A stretch of 64,000 nt of DNA, from the NCBI GenBank assembly GCA_963764695.1, contig CAVXTW010000020.1, positions 1,116,001 to 1,180,000 of the forward strand, written 5' to 3'. Positions within the stretch are counted from its first letter, which is position 1. Each line of letters opens with the position of its first letter. The notes under the pieces were generated by a model. That model was not told where the DNA came from and did not search any database. It was given only the letters and a program-made list of their open reading frames with translations. Of this stretch, positions 55,568 through 62,971 are shown piece by piece. Origin of the DNA: DATFRY01 sp963764695. GTDB taxonomy: Bacteria; Myxococcota_A; Polyangia; Haliangiales; Haliangiaceae. A program made the position numbers and the translations under genes.

Positions 55568-57031
55568 TCAGGGCAGTCCGCGGTTGGCGTGAGCCAGCGC
55601 GCGCACCTCGTCGCCAGAGCGCGGTCCGCGCGTCAGGTGCGACGGCCGCGGATCCTCCAGGTAGAGCGCTCGCGCCTGGGCGGCCGGATCCCACTCGGTC
55701 GCGCGGCGCGCCTCGTCCTCGTCGACGCCGTACACGCGCATCGCGTTGCGGCCGAAGATCTTCGCCTTGGCTGCGCGCGTCAGCGGCGGATAGCCGAAGC
55801 GCTCCTGCATCTCGGCGCTGATCTCGAACGCGCGCATGGCCTGGATCTGATCCTGTGGCGAGCCGTACCAGATGCAGTCGGTGCCCCACAGGATGCGGTC
55901 CTCGCCCAGGTGGCGCAGGAGCTTGCCCATGAGGTGGGCGGCCTGATCCGGATCGCCCATCAGCCCGCGCCAGATCGATCCCAGCTCGGCGTAGACGTTT
56001 CCGTCCTTGCCGATGCCGTTCTCCTCGAGCGAGCGGATGAGCGCGTCGACGCCGCGCGTCGCCTTCGGGTCATACGGACCCTCGACATGGTCGACCTCCC
56101 AGCCGGAGTGGTAGATGAGGAAGGTCGCCTTCGGGAACATGCGCGCGGCCGGACCGATGTCGTGGCAGCGCGTGAGCTCCGGGTCGGTGCCCTCGAGCGG
56201 GAGCCCCTTGTGCACCGCGATGATCGGGATGCCCAGCTCGAGCGCGCGCTCGACCACCGGTGCGCCGGGCTCGCGATCGAGCCGGTAGCCGGTCCCCTTC
56301 GGCCCCCACACCGGGTAGAGCTTCCACGCCGCGATCTTCCACTTCTCGGCCAGCTCCTGCATCTGCTCGCGCAGCTGCGCGGTCGAGTACAGGATGGGCA
56401 GCACGGTGCCGTGGATGCGCAGGCGCGGCGCGCCCTGCATCGCGGCCATGCGGTCGCGGGTCAGCGCCGCCTCCTCGACGTGGATGGCGTTGATGTCGGG
56501 GCTGCCCCACAGCGCGCTCAGCACGCCCATGCGGGTGTCGCTGTCGAGGAAGATGTCCTTGATGAACGGATCGCGGGCGAAGCACGCGGCCCACTCCGGC
56601 TCGCCGCACTTCGCCTTGGGCGTGTTGCGCAGGAAGTTGCCGAGGGTCGGCTTCCGGGCCTCCCACCAGCGCCGGTCGCTGGCCACGTGGTGGGTCTGCA
56701 CGTCGAAGATGAGCTCCTCGCCCGACAGCGCCTGATCGGCGGCCGCCCGATCGCGTCCCGCCTCCGCCGGCACGTCGTAGCGCCCTCCGCGCCCGCCGCA
56801 GCCTAGCTCGTTGAGCGCCAGCAGCACGGTCGCCGCGCCGCAGCTCGAGCGCAAGAAGTCGCGCCGCGACAGGCCCAGGCTGCGCGCCGACTCGGCCGCC
56901 CGCTGGTGGGCCAGGCGCTGGACGGCCAGGACGCGCGGGTCCGGCGGCGGCGGGACGAACTCGCCGTTGGACACCGGGTCGAGCTTGATGGGCAGGCGCG
57001 GAGGCTGCTCGGCGGTCAACTTGCGGCGCAT
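55568..57031 (-). CDS. Tat-exported amidohydrolase (ACMSD-like superfamily)
   Basis: The 487-residue protein has a twin-arginine signal about 55 residues in ('LSRRDFLRSSCGAATVLLAL'), which implies folded export, probably with a bound metal. The amidohydrolase-2 domain starts at 'LIFDVQTHHVASDR'; the usual metal pair D-x-H-x-H reads D-V-Q-T-H here. Further motifs are 'IIAVHKGLPL', 'FLIYHSGWEVDHV' and 'ILWGTDCIWYGSPQ' (metal Asp). The family does decarboxylation and hydrolysis of aromatic or carboxylic substrates; the substrate here is unknown. ATG 57031 is chosen; no strong ribosome site. Confidence 0.85.
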   Translation of the reverse strand: MRRKLTAEQPPRLPIKLDPVSNGEFVPPPPDPRVLAVQRLAHQRAAESARSLGLSRRDFLRSSCGAATVLLALNELGCGGRGGRYDVPAEAGRDRAAADQALSGEELIFDVQTHHVASDRRWWEARKPTLGNFLRNTPKAKCGEPEWAACFARDPFIKDIFLDSDTRMGVLSALWGSPDINAIHVEEAALTRDRMAAMQGAPRLRIHGTVLPILYSTAQLREQMQELAEKWKIAAWKLYPVWGPKGTGYRLDREPGAPVVERALELGIPIIAVHKGLPLEGTDPELTRCHDIGPAARMFPKATFLIYHSGWEVDHVEGPYDPKATRGVDALIRSLEENGIGKDGNVYAELGSIWRGLMGDPDQAAHLMGKLLRHLGEDRILWGTDCIWYGSPQDQIQAMRAFEISAEMQERFGYPPLTRAAKAKIFGRNAMRVYGVDEDEARRATEWDPAAQARALYLEDPRPSHLTRGPRSGDEVRALAHANRGLP

Positions 57032-57484
57032 GATCGAAAGCGTCAACCGCCGCGGAGCAGGCGTCAATTCTCGGGCCAGTCCTGACACTGGCTGACCGGG
57101 CGCGGCTCCGGAACCATGACGCTGCCGATCGCGATCGAAGTGCGCTCGATGTGCGCCGCGATCGATGCCTCGGCGCGCGATCGGCGAGGGTGATTTTCGG
57201 GCCGCGAGCTCGGGTCGTGCGCTGTGCCTCCGACGGCCGAGATGTCGGACCTACACCCGCACGTTCAGACGAGAATCCTTGCGCCCCATGAGGGGCCGTG
57301 CTAGGTCATACGGCGAACGTTTCTGGCATATCGGCTTCCTGCTCTCGAACGATGGGGATGGAAGATCGTTTCTTCCGGTGACGCTCACCCAACGCAGCGA
57401 CCTGCGCTGCGACCCTCGTTCCGATCAGTGCGGCTCTTCGCCACGGGGGTAATGCGTCCAGAGAGCCGCGCGTGAGAGAGACAG
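57032..57484. other. intergenic region, 453 bp, no gene seen
   Basis: This stretch between the divergent amidohydrolase and RRM genes is noticeably lower in GC than its flanks. Several short frames cross it, but none has gene-like composition. Most of it should be promoter and 5' leader for the RRM gene. Structured leaders are common upstream of cold-inducible RNA-binding proteins, but I cannot name a defined element here. Confidence 0.6.
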
Positions 57485-57835
57485 ATGAATAGCCGACTGT
57501 TCGTGGGCAATCTTTCGTTCAATACCTCCGAAGAGGCGATTCGCGACGCGTTTGCGGAGTTCGGTGAGATCGTGGAGGCCAAGCTGGTCACCGATCGCGA
57601 TACCGGCCGCTCGCGCGGCTTTGCATTCGTCGAGATGGCGTCGCCGGATGCTGCGAACAAGGCGATCCAGGAGATGAACGGCGCGCTCCTCGATGGGCGC
57701 CCGCTACGAGTGAACCTGGCCGAGGCCCGCCGCGACAACCGCGGCGGTGGCGGTGGTGGTGGTGGCTTCTCGCGGTCCCGCGGCGGCGGTGGGGATCGCG
57801 GGTCGCGCGGCTCGGAGCGTCGCAATCGCTGGTAG
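57485..57835 (+). CDS. RRM-family RNA-binding protein with Gly/Arg tail
   Basis: The 116-residue protein has one RNA-recognition motif: RNP2 'LFVGNLSF' (residues 5-12) and RNP1 'RGFAFVEM' (about 44-51), followed by a Gly/Arg-rich tail ('GGGGGGGGFSRSRGGGGDRG'). This is the bacterial Rbp/cold-inducible type, which binds single-stranded RNA as a chaperone. It starts at ATG 57485 after a long leader and is encoded alone. The flanking leader is AT-richer than average, which fits a cold-response gene. Confidence 0.92.
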   Translation: MNSRLFVGNLSFNTSEEAIRDAFAEFGEIVEAKLVTDRDTGRSRGFAFVEMASPDAANKAIQEMNGALLDGRPLRVNLAEARRDNRGGGGGGGGFSRSRGGGGDRGSRGSERRNRW

Positions 57836-57908
57836 ACGCGAGCGCCCTGGCCCAACCGGGTCTAGGTCGGGGCACCTGCACGACGGCCGGGTAGCCCGCG
57901 CCGGTTCC

Positions 57909-58235
57909 GTGCAGGGCCCTGGCCGGCTCCTGGAAGGAGCCTCCCCAGAAGAGCTGGACCGCTGGCGCGACCTTGAAGGTCTCGCCACGGCTGAAGGAAC
58001 GGCCTGGGCGACGCGCTCGTGCGACGAGCTGCTTCGCGAGGGTCGAAGTATCGCAGGCGGCTGGCCCGGGACTCTGTCCCAGGCGCGGCTTCGCATTGCG
58101 ATGTGCATGAACGGCAGGGCAGCCAAACCGGTTCGCGCGCTGAGCGCCGACGACCTGGACTGGCTGGCCCGTACGCTCTACCTGACGGCGAAGGCGGAAT
58201 GGCTGGCGCGCGCCGAGCCAGGTAGCGACGAATGA
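57909..58235 (+). CDS. small conserved-looking hypothetical protein
   Basis: The 108-residue product has coherent, soluble composition with 'SPEELDRWRDLEGLATAEGT', 'CDELLREGRSIAGGWPGTLS' and 'LSADDLDWLARTLYLTAKAE'. Two alpha-helical segments flank the invariant-looking 'GGWPGT'. No start codon is well supported; GTG 57909 is the first in the part with gene-like composition, and the longer frame beginning within the RRM gene is unlikely. Similar short proteins occur in other myxobacterial genomes as far as I recall, but I cannot prove it. Function unknown. Confidence 0.5.
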   Translation: MQGPGRLLEGASPEELDRWRDLEGLATAEGTAWATRSCDELLREGRSIAGGWPGTLSQARLRIAMCMNGRAAKPVRALSADDLDWLARTLYLTAKAEWLARAEPGSDE

Positions 58236-58338
58236 AAGGACGGCGGCGATTGGCCATGGACCCCGGAAGCGAACCCCAGACACCGATCACGATCCGAGTT
58301 GCGTCCACGCAGGTCCCAGCACGTCGGAGGGATGAGCG

Positions 58339-58551
58339 ATGAGCGGGCGCGGCAGGCCGTCCATCGAGAAGCGCATGCGCGAGCAGCAGCGGCAGCAGCG
58401 CGCGCGCGAAAAAGAGCAGCGCCGAGCCGAGCGCAAGAGAGAGAAAGACGCTCGCCCGGGCGGGCAGGACGGCCCGGGCGCCGTCGATCCGGATCTGGAG
58501 GGCATCGTTCCCGGTCCGCAGGAACAGCCCTGGATGGACGAAAACAACTGA
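58339..58551 (+). CDS. small highly charged hypothetical protein
   Basis: The 70-residue protein is Arg/Lys/Glu/Gln-rich in its first half ('MREQQRQQRAREKEQRRAER'), probably one long helix, and ends in 'DLEGIVPGPQEQPWMDENN'. GGAGGG lies about 8 bases before the ATG, and a strong hairpin terminator follows. A short ORF of this sort with an 'x-P-G-P-Q' end recurs in delta-proteobacteria. Function unknown. Confidence 0.6.
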   Translation: MSGRGRPSIEKRMREQQRQQRAREKEQRRAERKREKDARPGGQDGPGAVDPDLEGIVPGPQEQPWMDENN

Positions 58552-58599
58552 GTCGCCGGACGACTCGCGTCGTCCATCATCCAGGAGACACTCCGCACA

Positions 58600-58636
58600 G
58601 ACCGCCGCCGGCAGCCCCGGCTGGCGGTCTTGTTGC
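58600..58636 (+). terminator. rho-independent terminator after the small charged protein
   Basis: A 7-bp outer stem GACCGCC/GGCGGTC encloses a GC-rich inner part (gccggcagccccggct), followed by TTGTTGCGTT. Its position, about 50 bp after the stop codon, supports the assignment. The T-run is weak. Confidence 0.6.
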
Positions 58637-58711
58637 GTTGGCGCCAAGCTGACTGGCGGAAGCTCCGGCTGGCTCGAGCTCCGGATGACCCGAGGCCAGC
58701 CCGAGCGGCGG

Positions 58712-59065
58712 ATGAACATGCTCGCTCGCCTCGCTGTGGTCGCCGCGCTGGTCGCCTCCTGCGGCGGCGACTCCGACCCCTCCGATGCCGGCGTCGCGGC
58801 CGATGCATCCGTGGCCGACGCCGCTCCGCCCGACGCGGACGCGTGCGACGGCCCGGCCAGCGGCGGCTGCGAGGTCGTCGTCGGCACCGTCGAACAGTGC
58901 CCGACCCTCGAGGAAGTCTGCGCCGGCGTCTGCGGCGCGTCGTACGACTGCTGCTACTGCGCACCACCGGACTGGCAGACCCTCTTCCTCGACTGTCCGC
59001 CCTGCACCGACGCCGGCGCCGACGACCAGCCTCCTCCGACCGGTGGCTCGAGCAATCGGCCCTGA
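58712..59065 (+). CDS. small Cys-rich lipoprotein
   Basis: The 117-residue protein has lipobox LVASC (about residue 17), an Asp/Ala-rich spacer ('DADACDG', 'DAGVAADASVADAAPPDAD') and nine further Cys in 'CEVVVGTVEQCP', 'CAGVCGASYDCCYCAP' and 'CPPCTD'. Such Cys-rich domains of surface lipoproteins are common in myxobacteria. It is convergent with the MarR-GNAT gene (14 bp apart). Function unknown. Start ATG 58712 (58718 also possible). Confidence 0.6.
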   Translation: MNMLARLAVVAALVASCGGDSDPSDAGVAADASVADAAPPDADACDGPASGGCEVVVGTVEQCPTLEEVCAGVCGASYDCCYCAPPDWQTLFLDCPPCTDAGADDQPPPTGGSSNRP

Positions 59066-59079
59066 GCCTCGTCGGCGAG

Positions 59080-60024
59080 CTACAGGGTCAGCTCCCAGGT
59101 CTGGCCGAGCTGGCCGGGAGGGAAGAGGTCGTCGGGCGACTCGTCGACCAGCTGGAATCCGTGGGCCTGGTAGATGCGGCGGGCGGCGTGCAGGCCGCTC
59201 ATGGTCCAGAGGGTGATGGTGCGGTAGCCGGCCTGGCGGGCGAAGCGCACGCACTCGTCGACCAGCCGGGCGCCGATGCCGAGGCCGCGGGCGCGCGGGT
59301 CGAGCAGGAGCAGCCGGAGCTTGGCCACGTGCTTGCTCTTCTGCACCAGCATGATCGAGCCGACTCGCTCGCCGTCGAGCTCGGCGAGCCAGCAGCGCTC
59401 GCGCCGCGGATCGTGGCGGGCCAGGAAGTCGGCCGCGACGCGAGCCACCAGCGCCTCGAAGCGCTCGTCCATGCCGTACTCGGCCGCGTACAGCGCGCCG
59501 TGGCGCTCGACGATCCAGCCGAGATCGCCGTGGCGGTGCTGGCGGATGACGTAGCCGGCGCCGCGCGCGGCGGGCGGGACCAGCGCGCGCTCGATCGCCT
59601 CCATGGCGCCGACCATGCGGCTCTGGTCGCTGGCGGTGCACCGGCCCAGCAGCGCGGCGATCTGGTCGCGCGAGCGGCGGTCGAGCGCGGTGAACGAGCG
59701 CTGGCCGCGCCGGGACAGGCGCAGCTGGACCTGGCGGCGGTCGCTGGTCGACGTCTCGCGCACCAGCCAGCCGCGCTGCTGGAAGCGGCGCAGGATGCGG
59801 CTGAGGTAGCCGGGGTCGATGCGGAGCTGCTTGCCGAGATCGGCGGCGGTGCTCTGCTCGCGGTGGAACAGCTCGTACATCACGCGCGCCTCGGTCAGCG
59901 AGAGCGGGCTGTCGAGCAGTCCCTGGTCGAGGATGCCGAGCTCGACCGTGTAGAAGCGGTTGAAGCGGCGCACCGCGTCGATCTGCTGCGCCGTGACCCG
60001 ATCGCCTTCGCCCGCGTCGCTCAT
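59080..60024 (-). CDS. MarR-GNAT fusion regulator/acetyltransferase
   Basis: The 314-residue protein has an N-terminal MarR winged helix ('LTEARVMYELFHREQST', 'LGKQLRIDPGYLSRILRRFQ', 'RETSTSDRRQVQLRLS') fused to a GNAT acetyltransferase ('VAKLRLLLLDPRARGLGIGA', acetyl-CoA loop, and 'TITLWTMSGLHAARRIYQAH'). Such fusions occur across actinobacteria and proteobacteria, often beside a substrate-processing gene. A perfect 18-bp dyad (60038-60055) lies immediately upstream and should be its operator. ATG 60024 is chosen because 60036 and 60063 lie inside the promoter and operator. Acetyl acceptor unknown. Confidence 0.86.
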   Translation of the reverse strand: MSDAGEGDRVTAQQIDAVRRFNRFYTVELGILDQGLLDSPLSLTEARVMYELFHREQSTAADLGKQLRIDPGYLSRILRRFQQRGWLVRETSTSDRRQVQLRLSRRGQRSFTALDRRSRDQIAALLGRCTASDQSRMVGAMEAIERALVPPAARGAGYVIRQHRHGDLGWIVERHGALYAAEYGMDERFEALVARVAADFLARHDPRRERCWLAELDGERVGSIMLVQKSKHVAKLRLLLLDPRARGLGIGARLVDECVRFARQAGYRTITLWTMSGLHAARRIYQAHGFQLVDESPDDLFPPGQLGQTWELTL

Positions 60025-60037
60025 GTCGATTGTCATG

Positions 60038-60055
60038 GTCAACGGAATCGTTGAC
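60038..60055 (-). promoter_or_regulatory. MarR-type operator
   Basis: A perfect inverted repeat GTCAACG-GAAT-CGTTGAC (7-bp arms, 4-bp centre) lies directly upstream of the MarR-GNAT gene. A -35-like TTGACA (60063-60058) overlaps its upstream edge. Binding there would repress the fusion gene itself; the position suggests autoregulation. Confidence 0.72.
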
Positions 60056-60084
60056 TCTGTCAATGATGTCCTGGACGGGCGGGC

Positions 60085-61344
60085 TCACACCCGCGGGGGC
60101 GGGAGCGGTCCGACCACGTCGGCCACGACCTGACCGACCGCCAGCAAGGCCTCGTCGCTCCAGCGCCTGCCGATCAGCTGGGCGCCGGGCTGGCCCAGCG
60201 GCCGGTGGGGGAACGCGGCGCAGGGCGCGGCCGGACAGATCCAGGCGTCGCATCCTGACAGCAGCGCCTCGAGCTTCTGGATCAGCTGGTCGCGCTCGGC
60301 CAGCGCCGCCACCAGGTCGGCCGGGCCGGGCGGGTCGTCGACCAGGGCCGACGCGCCGGGCGGGGCCTGGCCGTGGGCCGCCAGCACGGCGATCGGGAAG
60401 CGGATCAGGCGGCGAAAAGCGGCCAGCAGCTCCTCGAAGTCGAACGGCAGCGCCGCCTCCTCGACCTGCGCGCCGGCCGCCGCCAGGTCGTCGCCGAGGC
60501 GCTGCAGCGAGCGGCGCACGTCTGTCGACACCGGAATGCCCGGGATGGTCGGGGTGAGCGCGACGCGCAGCCCGGCCGGATCGAGCCGCGGGATGGGTGC
60601 CACCGGCACCGGCGGCACGTCCGGGTCACCCGGATGCGGTCCGGCCAGAAGCCGCAGTAGCAGGCCGAGGTCGGCGACCGAGCGCGCCATCGGCCCGCAC
60701 GCGATGAGCGTCCGGTCGATGCGCGGCAGCGCGATCGATCCGGCGACCAGGCCGCTGGCCGGGATGCGGTGGACCGTCGGCTTGAGCCCGAGCACGCCGC
60801 AGAAGTGGGCCGGCATGCGGATCGATCCGCTGAGGTCGGTGCCGACGTCGAGCGGGGTCAGGCGCGCGGCCAGGGCCGCCGCCGCGCCGCCGCTGGAGCC
60901 GCCCGCCGCCCGCTCCGGGTCGTACGGGTTGAGCGGGCGCCCGAACAGATCGCCGTCGGACTCCACGTTCATGGCCATGTTGGTCTTGCCGAGCAGGATG
61001 GCGCCGGCGGCGCGCAGTCGCTCGGCGACCGGCCCGTCGGCGACGGGGACGTGCCGGGCCAGGGCCTTGAGGCCCGATGTGGTGCGCACGCCGGCCGTGG
61101 CGTGCATGTCCTTGAGCGTGAACGGCACGCCGTGCAGCTCACCCCACGACTGGCCGCGCTCCTGCGCGATGTCGGCGGCGCGCGCCCGGGTCAGCGCGCG
61201 CTCGGCGTCCAGCGTGACGACCGCGTTGAGGTGGGCCAGGCGATCGATGCGCGACAGATGGGCCTGGGTGACCTCGCGCGCCGATGCGCGCCCCGAGCGG
61301 ATCGCGACAGCCAGCTCGATCGCGGTCAGCGAGGTGAGCTCCAT
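60085..61344 (-). CDS. amidase-signature family hydrolase
   Basis: The 419-residue protein shows the amidase signature: catalytic Lys in 'VPFTLKDMHATAG', the Gly/Ser-rich block 'AAGGSSGGAAAALAARL' with the cis-Ser, and nucleophile Ser in 'GTDLSGSIRMPAHFCG'. It should hydrolyse amide bonds (GatA/fatty-acid-amide-hydrolase/aryl-acylamidase group). It is 60 bp upstream of the MarR-GNAT start on the same strand, so both could be read as one transcript. Given the missing GatB/C genes, it is not the tRNA amidotransferase subunit. Confidence 0.88.
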   Translation of the reverse strand: MELTSLTAIELAVAIRSGRASAREVTQAHLSRIDRLAHLNAVVTLDAERALTRARAADIAQERGQSWGELHGVPFTLKDMHATAGVRTTSGLKALARHVPVADGPVAERLRAAGAILLGKTNMAMNVESDGDLFGRPLNPYDPERAAGGSSGGAAAALAARLTPLDVGTDLSGSIRMPAHFCGVLGLKPTVHRIPASGLVAGSIALPRIDRTLIACGPMARSVADLGLLLRLLAGPHPGDPDVPPVPVAPIPRLDPAGLRVALTPTIPGIPVSTDVRRSLQRLGDDLAAAGAQVEEAALPFDFEELLAAFRRLIRFPIAVLAAHGQAPPGASALVDDPPGPADLVAALAERDQLIQKLEALLSGCDAWICPAAPCAAFPHRPLGQPGAQLIGRRWSDEALLAVGQVVADVVGPLPPPRV

Positions 61345-61408
61345 CGACCTCTAGAGCTACCTCGAAAGCCGTCGGCCCGCCACGCGCGTCGGCGCGGCGG
61401 CAGGGCGC

Positions 61409-62971
61409 TCACTCGCCCAGGTCGAAGGCGTCCTTCTGGTTGGAGCGGATGCGCTGCTTGGTCCGGCGCTGCGGCTCGGCTCCGGCAGCGTCGCCGCTTC
61501 CGGTGGCCGGCCCGGCCGGGGTGGAGGCCTGAGGCGGAGCGGCGGCCGGGTCTGCGGTCGGCGGCTGGGCGAAGCCACCCTCGGCCCCGGCGAGCGCCTC
61601 CTCCTGTCGCTCGAACGAGCGATCGAGATCCGCGGCCTCGGTGGGCCGGGTCGTGGCGGCGCGGGCGTCGCGCTTGCGCCTGGCCAGCACACCGGCCTTG
61701 TCCTGCACCAGCTTGCGGGCGTCGGCGGTGCGGCCGGAGCGGGCCAGCTCGTTGGCCTCCTCGAGGACCGCCGCGGTGTCGCTGCTCGACAGGCGGGCCG
61801 AGACCAGTCCGTCGAGTGGCGCCACCTGCGAGCTGTCGTCGGTCAGGCGGGCGAACAGCGAGCCGTCGCTGGCGCCGGCCTTGCCGCTGTCGGTGAGATC
61901 GTCGTAGCGCAGGCGCACGGCGGCGACCGGACGCTGGCCGGCCGATCCGCGCGGCACGCGCAGGCGGACCAGCAGGGTCTTGCGGTCGGTGGCCGAGAAG
62001 GCGCCGAGCGGCACCACCAGCTGGCTGCCGCTGTTGATCGAGCTGCGGTCGTAGACCTGCTCGGCGAACACGCCGGGCGACAGATCGACGGTCAGCTCGG
62101 CGCGGTTGGCCACCGTGCTGGCCAGAGACTCCATCTCCTGGTCGAAGATGCTGGGCAGGCCGCTCGGCGTCTCCACGAAGAAGTGGCGGCCGTTCGACTC
62201 GCGGGCCAGCGCCGCCATGATGCGCTCGTTGTAGTCGACATCGACGCCGATGGTCGTGATCGAAGCCCCCATGCGGCGGCAGTCCTCGGCCTGGCGGCGG
62301 AATCCGTCCACGTCGCGCACGCCGGCGGTCGCCTCACCGTCGGACAGGAGCAGGATGCGGCTGACCATGCCGGAGCGCTGGCCGAGCAGGCGCATGCCGG
62401 TGTCGACGCCGCAGGAGATGCAGGTGTCGCCGGCCGCGCGCAGGCGGTCGATGCGGGCGAGCAGGCGGGGACGCGAGGCCGCGTCCACCACGGTCGGGGA
62501 GACCAGGACGTCGGCGGCGGTGTTGTAGGTGACCACGCTGACCACGTCGCCGTCGCGCAGCCGCTGCACCGCCGAGCGGGCGGCGGCGACCGCGTTGCTC
62601 AGGCGCTTGCCCTTCATGGAGCCGGAGCGGTCCATGACGATGGCCAGGTTGAGGGGAGCCGAGACCGTCGGCCGGCGGTTGGCTGCCGGGTGCACGTCGA
62701 CGAACATGTAGGTCTGGCTGTCGGTCGCGCTGGGCAGGACGGCGTGGCCGAGGCGCGCCTCCATCTGCAGCGTGCCGCCGGCGTGGAATCGGGATCGATC
62801 GTCGGCCGGCTTGTCGCGCCTGGCCGGTTCGACCCGGGTGGCCGGCCCTGCGGCGCGGGCGCCGGCGGCCAGCGGCTCGCTGCCGCTGGCGGTGTCCACG
62901 GCGGTCCAGACCAGGGCGGCGCTCGCGGCCATTCCGCTGGCGCTCAGAAGCAAGAGAGTCGTCCACTTCAT
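61409..62971 (-). CDS. VWA-domain exported protein
   Basis: The 520-residue protein has an N-terminal signal or anchor helix ('LLLLSASGMAASAALVWTAV'), then a von Willebrand A domain with MIDAS motif 'AIVMDRSGSMKGK' (D-x-S-x-S), 'NTAADVLVSPTVV' and 'LLLSDGEATAG', and a C-terminal tail. A Pro/Ala/Thr-rich region with 'AAPPQASTPAGPATGSGDAA' precedes the end. It resembles YfbK-type VWA proteins that bind divalent metal and partner proteins outside the cytoplasm. Its ATG overlaps the stop of the FAD oxidoreductase (ATGA), so the two are coupled. Confidence 0.88.
   Translation of the reverse strand: MKWTTLLLLSASGMAASAALVWTAVDTASGSEPLAAGARAAGPATRVEPARRDKPADDRSRFHAGGTLQMEARLGHAVLPSATDSQTYMFVDVHPAANRRPTVSAPLNLAIVMDRSGSMKGKRLSNAVAAARSAVQRLRDGDVVSVVTYNTAADVLVSPTVVDAASRPRLLARIDRLRAAGDTCISCGVDTGMRLLGQRSGMVSRILLLSDGEATAGVRDVDGFRRQAEDCRRMGASITTIGVDVDYNERIMAALARESNGRHFFVETPSGLPSIFDQEMESLASTVANRAELTVDLSPGVFAEQVYDRSSINSGSQLVVPLGAFSATDRKTLLVRLRVPRGSAGQRPVAAVRLRYDDLTDSGKAGASDGSLFARLTDDSSQVAPLDGLVSARLSSSDTAAVLEEANELARSGRTADARKLVQDKAGVLARRKRDARAATTRPTEAADLDRSFERQEEALAGAEGGFAQPPTADPAAAPPQASTPAGPATGSGDAAGAEPQRRTKQRIRSNQKDAFDLGE

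Noticed and set aside
57165..57452. 95-residue plus-strand frame upstream of the RRM gene
   Set aside because: It has no ribosome site and an odd, Arg/Ser-rich composition with no likeness to known proteins. More likely leader sequence.
57747..58235. 162-residue frame beginning inside the RRM gene
   Set aside because: Its first about 50 residues are a shadow of the Gly/Arg-coding part of the RRM gene. Only the portion from 57909 is kept as a candidate.
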